From contig NZ_CP013862.1 in assembly GCF_001307805.1 (NCBI RefSeq), forward strand, positions 868,001 through 932,000: a stretch of 64,000 bases of DNA. The letters run 5' to 3'. The position numbers and the translations under genes were made by a program. The DNA is from Lentibacillus amyloliquefaciens (GTDB lineage: Bacteria; Bacillota; Bacilli; Bacillales; Amphibacillaceae). Positions 55,617 through 63,820 of the stretch are shown here, piece after piece (within the stretch, counting starts at the first letter, position 1; each line of letters starts with the position of its first letter). Under the pieces are notes generated by a model, which did not search any database, was not told the origin of the DNA, and was given only the letters and a program-made list of their open reading frames with translations.

Positions 55617-56414
55617 CTATTCAAGCAGATTCTCCAGACCGTATATCAGTTTATTTAACCCCATGACTTTATTGACCGAAAGTTTTACGCCTTCCATAAA
55701 GGAGGCACGATTATACGAGTCATGCTTAATTGTCAACGTCTGGCCTGGTCCGCCAAATAGAACTTCCTGGTGGGCGACGAGTCCCGGAAGTCTGACACTG
55801 TGGATGTGGATACCGTCAGATTCAGCACCCCTGGCCCCTTCAAGTTTTTCTTCTTCATCCGGGTGTCCTTGCTGTTTGCTTTGCCGTGTCTCTTCCATCA
55901 AGTTGGCCGTTTTGACGGCTGTGCCTGAGGGCGCGTCCAATTTTTGGTCATGATGCTTTTCAATAATTTCAACATCGGGTAAGTATTTCGCTGCCGTTTT
56001 AGCAAATTGCATCATAAGAACTGCACCGACTGCAAAGTTAGGTGCGATGATACAGCCGATTCCGTGTGTCTCCGATAAATCCTCCAATGCAGCAATCTGA
56101 TCCCTGGAAAACCCGGACGTGCCCACTACCGGACGCACACTATACAGGAGTGCCAATTTTGTGTGTTCGTATCCGGCTTCAGCTACAGTTAAATCGATTA
56201 ATACATCTGCTTCTGTTTCCTGAAAGCATTTTTCTGGATCCTCAAATATTGGCACGTCCAAATTTGGAAGGCTTTCAATGTCGTTTAATGTTTTGCCACC
56301 GTTTTTCCGGTCGATACAGGCAATAAGTTTGAATGTTTCTTCATTATTCACCATCCGGACAGCTTCTGAGCCCATTTTCCCACGCGGTCCTGCGATAATA
56401 ATTCCAGTTTGCAT
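55617..56414 (-). CDS. dapB: 4-hydroxy-tetrahydrodipicolinate reductase
   Basis: NAD(P)H-dependent step of lysine and diaminopimelate synthesis, for peptidoglycan and spore dipicolinate. 265 residues: nucleotide-binding GPRGKMG near 9-15, GTSGFS near 97, and the substrate motif [18 protein letters not shown] near 150-167. GGAGG upstream of ATG 56414. First gene of dapB-mgsA-bshA-cca-birA. Confidence 0.95.
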   Translation of the reverse strand: MQTGIIIAGPRGKMGSEAVRMVNNEETFKLIACIDRKNGGKTLNDIESLPNLDVPIFEDPEKCFQETEADVLIDLTVAEAGYEHTKLALLYSVRPVVGTSGFSRDQIAALEDLSETHGIGCIIAPNFAVGAVLMMQFAKTAAKYLPDVEIIEKHHDQKLDAPSGTAVKTANLMEETRQSKQQGHPDEEEKLEGARGAESDGIHIHSVRLPGLVAHQEVLFGGPGQTLTIKHDSYNRASFMEGVKLSVNKVMGLNKLIYGLENLLE

Positions 56415-56492
56415 TGTAATCCTCCTGCTTCATTAATTCGTACATTTAATACTGTTATTTCCGTTTTTTATTTTAACACTGTCTATAATAAA

Positions 56493-56831
56493 TTAATCTT
56501 TATGTGTCCAGCGATCTTTATCGCGCGTTTCGATTTTTTGCATCGAGGAATCAAATGCCTCGGATAGATCAATATCAAGTGAATTGGCGAAACAGCTTAA
56601 AACAAATATGATATCACCAAGTTCTGCTTCTATCGTTTTTTCTTTTTCGGTGGATTTTTTAGGTTTTTCACCGTAATAATGATTGACTTCCCGTGCCAGT
56701 TCGCCTGTTTCTTCACTGAGCCTGGCCATTAGACTCAAGGGCGAAAAGTAGCCTTCTTTAAACTGGGTGATATAATCATCGACTCTTTGCTGAATTTGGT
56801 TTGTGTTAAAGTTCGGTTCTTCTATTTTCAT
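56493..56831 (-). CDS. ypjD: MazG-type nucleotide pyrophosphohydrolase YpjD
   Basis: 112-residue all-alpha NTP pyrophosphohydrolase of the MazG superfamily, probably cleansing unusual nucleotides. Metal-binding motif: EETGELAREVNHYYG near 40-54 (E-x-x-E) and EAELGDIIFVLSCF near 68-81 (E-x-x-D). AGAGGCG upstream of ATG 56831. Followed by dapB, as in B. subtilis. Confidence 0.9.
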   Translation of the reverse strand: MKIEEPNFNTNQIQQRVDDYITQFKEGYFSPLSLMARLSEETGELAREVNHYYGEKPKKSTEKEKTIEAELGDIIFVLSCFANSLDIDLSEAFDSSMQKIETRDKDRWTHKD

Positions 56832-56974
56832 ATCAATCGCCTCTTTAGTGAAATATAATCTCTTTTAATGTTAGCTAAAAGGGAGCGTTTTGACAAATCA
56901 TTGGGCTTTTGACTTTACCTGCACATTGTCTATAATGGTAAAAGCATGAATTTGGCTGAAATGGAGGCTTATCG

Positions 56975-57844
56975 ATGATTTTTGGCTTAAAGATTAAAAA
57001 TTTATTCTTTATCCTGGTTGGCTCTGCCATCTTTTCATTTGGAATTGTTCATTTTAACATGCAGAACAACTTGGGAGAAGGCGGTTTCACCGGAATAACA
57101 CTGCTTTTTTATTTTTTATGGGGATGGGATCCTGCCATCTCCAATATTGTGCTTAATGTGCCGATCTTTTTTATCGGCTGGAAGTATCTTGGACGCAATA
57201 CGTTTATTTATACGATAATAGGTACTCTGGCAGTATCTCTATTTCTGGCGATTTTTCAAATTGAACCTTTTGTGGTTGATCTCAAATCAGATATGACCCT
57301 GGCAGCATTGTTTGCCGGTGCGTTTATTGGGGTGGGGCTGGGTATTATTTTCCGTTATGGCGGTACCACAGGCGGTGTCGATATTATAGCAAGGCTTGTT
57401 AATAATTATGCCGGATGGAGTATGGGAAGGACCATGTTTCTATTTGATTTTGTTGTTATCGCAACATCCATTGCGGCTTATCTTGATATGGTCCAGGGGA
57501 TGTACACTTTATTAGCTGTCTATATTGGTGCAAGAGTTATTGACTTCATCCAGGAAGGTGCATATTCAGCACGCGGTGCGACGATTATTTCGAGTCAAAG
57601 CGACAAAATAGCCTATGCCATTATTAATGGGATGGATCGGGGTGTGACAATACTTGATGGTCGTGGCAGTTTTACCGGTGAAAAACGGGATGTTCTTTAT
57701 TGTATTGTTGGGCGAAATGAAATTGTGCGACTGAAAAATTTAATAAATGAGATCGATCCCCACGCATTTGTAGCCATGAGTTCGGTTCACGATGTCCTTG
57801 GAGAAGGGTTTACATTGGATGAAAATAAAAACCCGATCGATTGA
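56975..57844 (+). CDS. ypjC: YitT family membrane protein YpjC
   Basis: 289-residue protein with five to six transmembrane helices (DUF161) and a C-terminal DUF2179 cytoplasmic domain (about 215-285; RGVTILDGRGSFTGEKRDVLYCIVGR). Function unknown. TGGAGG before ATG 56975. Divergent from ypjD. Its downstream side is the breakpoint at which repeat C and the IS element lie. Confidence 0.88.
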   Translation: MIFGLKIKNLFFILVGSAIFSFGIVHFNMQNNLGEGGFTGITLLFYFLWGWDPAISNIVLNVPIFFIGWKYLGRNTFIYTIIGTLAVSLFLAIFQIEPFVVDLKSDMTLAALFAGAFIGVGLGIIFRYGGTTGGVDIIARLVNNYAGWSMGRTMFLFDFVVIATSIAAYLDMVQGMYTLLAVYIGARVIDFIQEGAYSARGATIISSQSDKIAYAIINGMDRGVTILDGRGSFTGEKRDVLYCIVGRNEIVRLKNLINEIDPHAFVAMSSVHDVLGEGFTLDENKNPID

Positions 57845-57890
57845 ATATGATATCATTTATTATACTGTTTTTTAATGACACAAAATCCAT

Positions 57891-58163
57891 AAACTGCGAA
57901 GTACTTGCTGTAAAATAATCGCTTCGGAAATACACTGCGCTTTCCGCGGGCGGCTGGTGAGAAACTACAGTGAGCATTTCCCAGTGTAGGCAATATACGG
58001 AGACTCAGGTCAGGACAGTCACGTGTCCGAAGACCCCGCAAGAAAGCGGTCTTTGCTTTTGTGAGGAGGCTGAGGTCGTGCCCATGGAAAGCGGAGTATA
58101 TTGCCGGAGCGCCTTTAAGTACTTAACGGTAATCAGAATAAAAATTTCACTGTTTCGCAGTTT
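57891..58163. repeat. MITE-like repeat, copy C
   Basis: Left TIR AAACTGCGAAGTA (57891-57903), right end TTCGCAGTTT (58154-58163). The interior is a nested palindrome: CGCTTCGGAAATACACTGCG near 57920 pairs with CGGAGTATATTGCCGGAGCG near 58092-58111. The inner sequence GTGAGGAGGCTGAGG resembles copies A and B, but the rest is diverged, so it is a subfamily. Confidence 0.7.
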
Positions 58164-58252
58164 ACATCAACTTTGAAGCTCAAAGAACAATTTGAAAAGA
58201 GTCTTTATTACAAATTAAATAAAGAGGCTGGGACAAAACCCAGTAAAATTGA

Positions 58253-58298
58253 AAAAGCGTGGTACTTATCGATTAGGTAATGTACCACGTTTTTTTTA
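58253..58298 (+). terminator. Hairpin upstream of the transposase
   Basis: CGTGGTAC (58258-58265) / GTACCACG (58282-58289) followed by TTTTTTTTATA. Typical IS element protection against read-in transcription. Confidence 0.75.
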
Positions 58299-58382
58299 TA
58301 TTATCGTTAATTTTTAGTAAACAAAAAGGATCGCCTCTGATAAAATTAAAGTAACCACACAATAACCATCGGAGGGATCCTT

Positions 58383-60227
58383 ATGTTTAAACATTATAAC
58401 ATGAATCAAGTGGTTTTGCCTTTAGATTTAGAAATAAAAATAGAGGAAAATGATATTGCCTATGCCGTCAATGACGTCGTGGAAACTATCCCGGATGATG
58501 CCTTCACAGGTTTCCGGCGCGAAACAGGCTACCCAGCTTATCATCCGCGCATGATGATGAAGATTATTTTATGTGCTTACACGCAATCTGTTTTCTCCGG
58601 CAGAAAGATCGAAGGATTACTACATGACAGTGTCCGTATGATGTGGCTGGCTCAGGGATATGAACCAACGTATCGCACCATCAATCGATTTCGTGTGCAT
58701 CCAGAGGTTAAAGAGTTATTGCGTCAATGCTTCGTCCAATTCCGCTGCCAGCTTGTACAGGAAAAACAGATTGATGAAGAAGCGATTTTCATCGATGGGA
58801 CCAAGATTGAAGCGAATGCCAATAAATACACATTTGTTTGGCGGAAAGCGATAGAGAAACACAGCGCCAAATTGGTGGAGAAGTCTAATCAAATGTATGA
58901 TGAATTGCTGGAAAACGAAATTATCCCGGAGATTGAACGGGAAAGCGAGGACGAATTATCCACCGATGAACTCAGGCAAATAGCTGAGAAACTGGATGAG
59001 AAAGTCGAAGCGTATGACAAAGAGATTGAGGCACGTGAAAAAGGAAGCGAACGGAAACAGCTTCGTTCCGAACGTAAAGCACCGAAACAATACCGCAAAC
59101 GGTTCAGGGACTTTGTCGTGCGCAAACAGAAATATAAGCAGGACATGAAAATTTTCGGGGAACGCAACAGTTACTCCAAGACAGACCATGATGCCACGTT
59201 TATGCGCATGAAAGATGACCATATGAGGAACGGCCAGCTGAAAGCAGGTTATAATGTGCAGCTTGCGACAGAGGGTCAATACGCGCTCGCTTACGATGTA
59301 TTCCCAAACCCGACGGACACACGTACTTTCGTTCCTTTCCTGGATCATATTGAGGAAGGTTACTTTGAGCTGCCTAAGTATATTGTGGCTGACGCAGGTT
59401 ATGGCAGTGAACAAAATTACGAAGACGTCCTCGAGAACCGGGAACGCACGCCCCTGATTACATACAACCAATACCGGAAAGAAAAGAAAAAGAAATACAG
59501 AAATAACCCTTTCCATTCCGCCAATTGGGAATATAACACGGAAAACGATTATTTTATCTGCCCGAATGACCAAAAAGTAACATTCCGTTACCTATCCCAA
59601 CGAACAGACCGGTACGGCTATACACGGACCTTCAGAGTTTACGAGTGTGAGGACTGTTCAGGGTGCCCACTGCGTTCCCAATGCACCAAAGCGAAGGAAG
59701 GGAATAACCGGAAAATTTATTATAACGCGAAGTGGGAAAGCCAAAAAGCCTACACAAGACAACAGCTTTCGGAAGAAGAAACTGGCGAAGTTTACGGGCG
59801 ACGTAAAATCGATGTGGAGCCAGTCTTCGGATTTCTGAAGGCTAATTTGCGTTTCCCGCGTTTCTCAGTCAGGGGGCAGGAGAAAGTGAAAAATGAATTA
59901 GGATTTGCATTCATGGCGGTGAACTTGAGAAAGTACACCGCCCAAAAGACAAATCCTACCTTAGATGATAACAACCATTTAAATCAAAAAGGTTCCAACC
60001 ATCAAAAACTGATGATTGGAACCTTTTTTAAGTCATTTTTGGCTAGTTATGTCCCAGCCTCTTGCATTATTGTGATGAATATTTTATTCGCTGCTCAAAG
60101 CATAAAGCATGATAAACCGGACCAGTTCAGCCACAGCAACCAGTGCAGCTGCAACGTATGTCAAAGCAGCAGCGTTCAGCACTTTTTTCGTTGGCCGTTC
60201 CTCATTGTTTCGGATAATGCCTGTTGA
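58383..60227 (+). CDS. IS1182-family transposase
   Basis: DDE transposase. The N-terminal DUF772 region (HPRMMMKIILCAYTQ near 55) and DGTKIEANANKYTFVW near 137-152 (first catalytic Asp), ADAGYGSEQNY near 337 (second), and FGFLKANLRFPRFSVRG near 479 with the catalytic Glu region are present. GGAGGG precedes ATG 58383. The frame runs through the right inverted repeat and ends at 60227 in host DNA, overlapping the yugP 3' end; about 55 residues are host-derived. 614 residues against about 560 usual. Confidence 0.88.
   Translation: MFKHYNMNQVVLPLDLEIKIEENDIAYAVNDVVETIPDDAFTGFRRETGYPAYHPRMMMKIILCAYTQSVFSGRKIEGLLHDSVRMMWLAQGYEPTYRTINRFRVHPEVKELLRQCFVQFRCQLVQEKQIDEEAIFIDGTKIEANANKYTFVWRKAIEKHSAKLVEKSNQMYDELLENEIIPEIERESEDELSTDELRQIAEKLDEKVEAYDKEIEAREKGSERKQLRSERKAPKQYRKRFRDFVVRKQKYKQDMKIFGERNSYSKTDHDATFMRMKDDHMRNGQLKAGYNVQLATEGQYALAYDVFPNPTDTRTFVPFLDHIEEGYFELPKYIVADAGYGSEQNYEDVLENRERTPLITYNQYRKEKKKKYRNNPFHSANWEYNTENDYFICPNDQKVTFRYLSQRTDRYGYTRTFRVYECEDCSGCPLRSQCTKAKEGNNRKIYYNAKWESQKAYTRQQLSEEETGEVYGRRKIDVEPVFGFLKANLRFPRFSVRGQEKVKNELGFAFMAVNLRKYTAQKTNPTLDDNNHLNQKGSNHQKLMIGTFFKSFLASYVPASCIIVMNILFAAQSIKHDKPDQFSHSNQCSCNVCQSSSVQHFFRWPFLIVSDNAC
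59986..60030 (+). terminator. Hairpin near the right IS end
   Basis: AAAGGTTCCAA (59988-59998) / TTGGAACCTTT (60017-60027) plus inner ATCA / TGAT, followed by TTTTA. It lies inside the 3' part of the transposase frame. Confidence 0.75.
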
Positions 60228-60767
60228 AACCATCTGCGCCATCGCCCTATTTGAGGCATCAAATTCAACCGGCAATGTCACGAGCTGGAATAAAACAGCC
60301 GCCGAAAAGAAAATGATTCCCAATAAGAATAATCCCTGACTGAAAATCATACCTCCAATAATCAGGAAAATAGCCATATTCGAACCCGTGGCCGCTATAG
60401 GTGCCAGTGAAGATCTGAAACGTAAGAACGCATAATCCTGCGCATCCTGAATGGCGTGCCCCACCTCGTGCGCTGCGATAGCGGAGGATGCCATGGATTG
60501 CCCATGGAAATTATCGCTCGAAAGATTGACTGTTTTCTTTTTTGGATGATAATGATCCGATAACGTCCCTTTTGTTTCACGAACCTCTACATCATGTATC
60601 CCGTTGTCATTAAGGATTTTCCGTGCAACGTCAGCTCCGGTCATACCGGATGATGTTGCAACTTTGGAATATTTCTTATAGGTGCTTTTTACATTAGATT
60701 GAGCCCACAGAGGGATAATCATCAACAGCGCTATATAAATTAAATATCCGCCAAGACCACCTAGCAT
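60084..60767 (-). CDS. yugP: Zinc metallopeptidase of the YugP type
   Basis: 227-residue membrane protein: short N-terminal hydrophobic segment, zinc motif AAHEVGHAIQ near 95 (HExxH), then two or three transmembrane helices near 125-170 and a final one near 205-225. Related to B. subtilis YugP (DUF2265-type Zn peptidase); role unknown. ATG 60767 is 6 bases after GGAGGA; ATG 60773 would be too close. It lies between the IS end and the shortened ypjB, not its usual place. Confidence 0.86.
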   Translation of the reverse strand: MLGGLGGYLIYIALLMIIPLWAQSNVKSTYKKYSKVATSSGMTGADVARKILNDNGIHDVEVRETKGTLSDHYHPKKKTVNLSSDNFHGQSMASSAIAAHEVGHAIQDAQDYAFLRFRSSLAPIAATGSNMAIFLIIGGMIFSQGLFLLGIIFFSAAVLFQLVTLPVEFDASNRAMAQMVSTGIIRNNEERPTKKVLNAAALTYVAAALVAVAELVRFIMLYALSSE

Positions 60768-60849
60768 GTTCATTCCTCCATTGTTTGTGAAATACTTTTA
60801 ATAATATTTACTTCTTTAAGGTCAATTTTAGTCAAAAATTTGCCGATAG

Positions 60850-61104
60850 TCAATTATTTGAATCGTCATCAGTTTGTTTTTTTCTTTCCCCTCTATATTT
60901 TCGCCAGCTTACATAGGTTAATGTAATGGCAATCGACCCACCGACAATTCCTATTATCCAATAAAAAGGAATCATATTTACATTTTCAGTGGATTTTGCC
61001 GCTATTGGAAAATATCGCTCGGCTGAAGCGGTGATTGGTGCTGAAAAACACATATATATGAATATCCCGATAATGGCAATCAGCCTACGCTTTGTGAATT
61101 TCAT
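60850..61104 (-). CDS. ypjB: Shortened YpjB-like sporulation protein
   Basis: 84 residues at the ypjB locus (between ypjA and ypjC in B. subtilis, where YpjB is about 260 residues). It has a signal peptide (about 1-28, ending ASA-E), a 15-residue bridge and a C-terminal transmembrane helix (about 44-64) with a basic tail WRKYRGERKK like the YpjB end. It looks like an internal in-frame deletion of the extracellular domain. ATG 61104 follows GAGGTG. Could instead be an unrelated small membrane protein. Confidence 0.6.
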   Translation of the reverse strand: MKFTKRRLIAIIGIFIYMCFSAPITASAERYFPIAAKSTENVNMIPFYWIIGIVGGSIAITLTYVSWRKYRGERKKQTDDDSNN

Positions 61105-61173
61105 GGCGGTCACCTCACAATAGCTTCTTCAACACTAATGTATGTGCGGTGAAACCAATATATAACCCTGCAA

Positions 61174-61749
61174 TCAGTTCGATTGCTTAAGTTTAATGGT
61201 CAGTATGTAGGCGATTGCAATCGATATGATGCTCAGCCAGAACGTAAAGTAGCCAATTTCATCCATGTATGTTGTTACTGATGAATATACGGGCATTTGT
61301 TCAAATAGATAATCGATTACATCATTGTGCAGTGTCCAAATAGCTGCAACAACAATATGCCGCGTTTTGATTGCATAAAAAGGAGTATACAGCAGTCCCT
61401 GAACTGCCATTGCACCATGCGACACCATCAGCATATAGCCGATCCACCCCAATGAACCTTCAATCAGTAATGTAAGGAAGTTCATAACGACCGCCCACAC
61501 ACCGTATTTAAATAATGTAATAACAGCAAGCGCTTCAATATAAGGTATATTTTTATTAAACAAAAAAAAGACCAAAACGATCGTAAAAAACAAACTAGCT
61601 GTTGGGCTGTCAGGGACAAACACGAGGAATATATCAGGCGTTAGAGACAATTGACTGCGATACCAGTAGTATCCATAGATGGTCCCCAAAAAATTGATGG
61701 TAAACAGCAGCAATAAAAACCGCTTATCCATAAGTATGTATTTTATCAT
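61174..61749 (-). CDS. ypjA: DUF1405 membrane protein YpjA
   Basis: 191-residue integral membrane protein with five to six helices, DUF1405, function unknown, always next to qcrABC in Bacilli. Typical stretch: YGYYWYRSQL near 27, FVPDSPTASLFF near 47 and HGAMAVQGLLY near 117. AGAAGGG lies 8 bases upstream of ATG 61749; the longer frame to 61767 is not used. Its 5' neighbour is qcrC, with a terminator-like hairpin near 61790-61812 (CCTTTGCCAG / CTGGCAAAGG) between. Confidence 0.87.
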   Translation of the reverse strand: MIKYILMDKRFLLLLFTINFLGTIYGYYWYRSQLSLTPDIFLVFVPDSPTASLFFTIVLVFFLFNKNIPYIEALAVITLFKYGVWAVVMNFLTLLIEGSLGWIGYMLMVSHGAMAVQGLLYTPFYAIKTRHIVVAAIWTLHNDVIDYLFEQMPVYSSVTTYMDEIGYFTFWLSIISIAIAYILTIKLKQSN

Positions 61750-61787
61750 GATAAAAACCCTTCTCAACGAATCGCATTAAAAACACC

Positions 61788-61815
61788 TTTGCCAGGCTTG
61801 TCTGGCAAAGGTGTT
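61788..61815 (-). terminator. Terminator after qcrC
   Basis: ACACCTTTGCCAG / CTGGCAAAGGTGT (61789-61814) is a 13-bp stem with a CTTG-like short loop; A/T-rich flanks on the minus strand. It separates qcrCBA from ypjA. Confidence 0.8.
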
Positions 61816-61828
61816 AAATGAATTCAGT

Positions 61829-62605
61829 TTATTGATTTTCGTTCACAGAAATAATGAACTCAGCCAGCTGATCCAATTCTTCGTCTGACCCTGTAAACTG
61901 ATCCGCCGGCATTGTGCCAATACCATTCTGTGCGATGTCTTTAATTTCCTCAGCAGAACGGTCAATACCAATTAGTGATGGTCCTGCACTTCCGCCTTGA
62001 AGATCTTCTCCATGACAGCTCATACAGTTATTTTCAAATATGGCATAACCGTCAGCTTCCTTATCAATATCCGCCTGTTCTGATGGCGGTATTGGTTTAT
62101 TGGCTTCGGCACGTTCAGCCCAGTTAACCCCTGCTGCCGACTCATATGTGAGCCAGATAGTGGAGATTAGCCCTAAAAGCATCATACCAACAGCAACCGG
62201 CCGCTGATGTGGACGTCTGCCCGGACCCTGATCCAGGAAAGGAGCTAATAACAAGCCGCCGAATGCCAATCCAGGGATAATGATGATGCCAAACAGTATA
62301 TACGGTCCACTGGCAAAATCATACTTTAACAGTTCATATAAGAACAAGAAGTACCAGTCCGGCAAAGGTATATAACCGGCATCAGTCGGATCCGCCATTC
62401 CTTCAAGCGGTGAAGGATGTGCCAGTGTCAGACAAAGAAAGCCAACTAAAAACACAGCGCCTGCCAGCCACTCTTTTAACAGGAAATTGGGCCAAAACGC
62501 TTCCGTTCTGCCGGGATATTCTGAGTAATCTTTTGGTATATTCGGTTTGCGTTCTGCGGAGATTCTGGAGTCCCCGACGAACTTCATTCCCTTACCCTTA
62601 TGCAC
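61829..62605 (-). CDS. qcrC: Menaquinol-cytochrome c reductase, cytochrome b/c subunit QcrC
   Basis: 258 residues: fused cytochrome b subunit-IV part (three transmembrane helices, about 45-165, PDWYFLFLYELLKY and GPGRRPHQRPVAVG) and a C-terminal cytochrome c with the haem motif CMSCH near 193-197 and axial Met in IGTMPADQF near 227-235. The start is GTG 62605, 8 bases after GAGGAGG; an internal ATG 7 codons on is less well placed. Third gene of qcrABC. Confidence 0.95.
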   Translation of the reverse strand: MHKGKGMKFVGDSRISAERKPNIPKDYSEYPGRTEAFWPNFLLKEWLAGAVFLVGFLCLTLAHPSPLEGMADPTDAGYIPLPDWYFLFLYELLKYDFASGPYILFGIIIIPGLAFGGLLLAPFLDQGPGRRPHQRPVAVGMMLLGLISTIWLTYESAAGVNWAERAEANKPIPPSEQADIDKEADGYAIFENNCMSCHGEDLQGGSAGPSLIGIDRSAEEIKDIAQNGIGTMPADQFTGSDEELDQLAEFIISVNENQ

Positions 62606-62623
62606 AGCTTAACCTCCTCTTCA

Positions 62624-63298
62624 TCATAGTGGTCCGGATATTCCCTGTCTGCGTATTAATATAAAATGTGCACCCAACAAGGCGAATAATGCAGCAGGCA
62701 AGAAAAAGACGTGGATTGCAAAGAATCTTGCCAGTGTTTGAGCACCAACAATATCCTCATCACCAGCGAGCAATGTTTTAATATCTTCTCCAATTATCGG
62801 AACATCCGCTGCAATATTCAATCCAACTTCTGTTGCAAAGTATGCTTTATTATCCCAAGGGAGCAGATAGCCTGTAAAACCTAAACCTAAGACGGTGAAA
62901 AACAATAAAACACCGACCATCCAGTTAAGTTCACGCGGCTTTTTGTATGCGCCTTGGAAGAATACACGCATAGTATGTAATAACAGCATTACAACCACGA
63001 CACTGGCACCCCAGTGGTGCATACCGCGGACAATCTGACCATGTGCAACTTCAGTCTGCAAATAATAAACAGATCGCCATGCATTTTCAATATCCGGAAC
63101 GTAGTACATTGTCAAGAACATACCTGACAGTATTTGAATGACTACCACAAAAAATGTCAGGCCTCCAAAACAATATACAAAGGCTGAAAAGTGATGGGCC
63201 GGATTAACATGCTCAGGAACCTCGTGATCTGCGATATCCCGCCATATTGGCGTTATGTCTACACGGTCATCTATCCAGTCATAAATTTTTTGCAGCAT
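62624..63298 (-). CDS. qcrB: Menaquinol-cytochrome c reductase, cytochrome b subunit QcrB
   Basis: 224 residues with four transmembrane helices and the haem-ligand histidines (two per helix: RGMHHWGASVVVVMLLLH near 83-100 and a later FAIHVFFLPAALFALLGAHF). The Qo-site region GFTGYLLPWDNKAYFA near 130 is typical of b6-like short cytochrome b. 6 bases after qcrA. Confidence 0.95.
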   Translation of the reverse strand: MLQKIYDWIDDRVDITPIWRDIADHEVPEHVNPAHHFSAFVYCFGGLTFFVVVIQILSGMFLTMYYVPDIENAWRSVYYLQTEVAHGQIVRGMHHWGASVVVVMLLLHTMRVFFQGAYKKPRELNWMVGVLLFFTVLGLGFTGYLLPWDNKAYFATEVGLNIAADVPIIGEDIKTLLAGDEDIVGAQTLARFFAIHVFFLPAALFALLGAHFILIRRQGISGPL

Positions 63299-63304
63299 TA
63301 CCTG

Positions 63305-63820
63305 TTAAGCCTCCCCTCTCGGTTGTACTTTACCCAGGAACAACATTCCATTTTCAATTCTATGTTCGTAAAAATCCAATCCCGCAGTAGGCGGTGTTCC
63401 CGGAACATTCATGCCGTCCTTATAATACAGCCCATCATGACACGGGCAATAAAACCGCTCCGGATATTCTTCACTGCCTTCCCAAGAAACAACACAGCCA
63501 AGGTGTTTACAAATCGGGGAAAGGGCAACGACTTCTCCGTTGTCATCTTTATAAACCCATGCTGTCTGACTTACAGTGGATTCATACCAGCCGTCCACTT
63601 GCTCAACTTCCCAATCTACCCGCTGAGGTTCATTAGTGATATCACCTTCAGCAAGCTGAACATTGGTGAAATCACCTTCAGATTCACCCTCCTGCAGAAC
63701 AGGATCAATAGCCATTCTTAACGGTGAAACCATTAAGCCTGCTGCCATGAATCCTCCAACACCTGTTAGTGTGTAGTTCAAAAATTGTCGACGGGACACT
63801 GGTTGTTTGCCTTCACTCAT
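63305..63820 (-). CDS. qcrA: Rieske iron-sulfur subunit QcrA
   Basis: 171 residues. The twin-arginine signal SRRQFLNY near residue 8-15 followed by a hydrophobic helix (about 17-35) anchors it after Tat export; tatAC is in this window. The [2Fe-2S] ligands are CKHLGC near 105 and CPCHDG near 127. GGGGGAAAATC upstream of ATG 63820. First gene of qcrABC, which feeds cytochrome c oxidase. Confidence 0.95.
   Translation of the reverse strand: MSEGKQPVSRRQFLNYTLTGVGGFMAAGLMVSPLRMAIDPVLQEGESEGDFTNVQLAEGDITNEPQRVDWEVEQVDGWYESTVSQTAWVYKDDNGEVVALSPICKHLGCVVSWEGSEEYPERFYCPCHDGLYYKDGMNVPGTPPTAGLDFYEHRIENGMLFLGKVQPRGEA

Larger units (their letters stand above)
58222..60063 (+). mobile_element. IS1182-family insertion sequence
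   Basis: About 1.84 kb with inverted ends AAGAGGCTGGGACA (58222-58235) and TGTCCCAGCCTCTT (60050-60063). Contains one transposase gene, an upstream terminator-like hairpin that blocks read-in, and a hairpin near the right end. Complete, apparently recent: no internal stop. No clear direct repeat of the target was seen. Confidence 0.88.
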
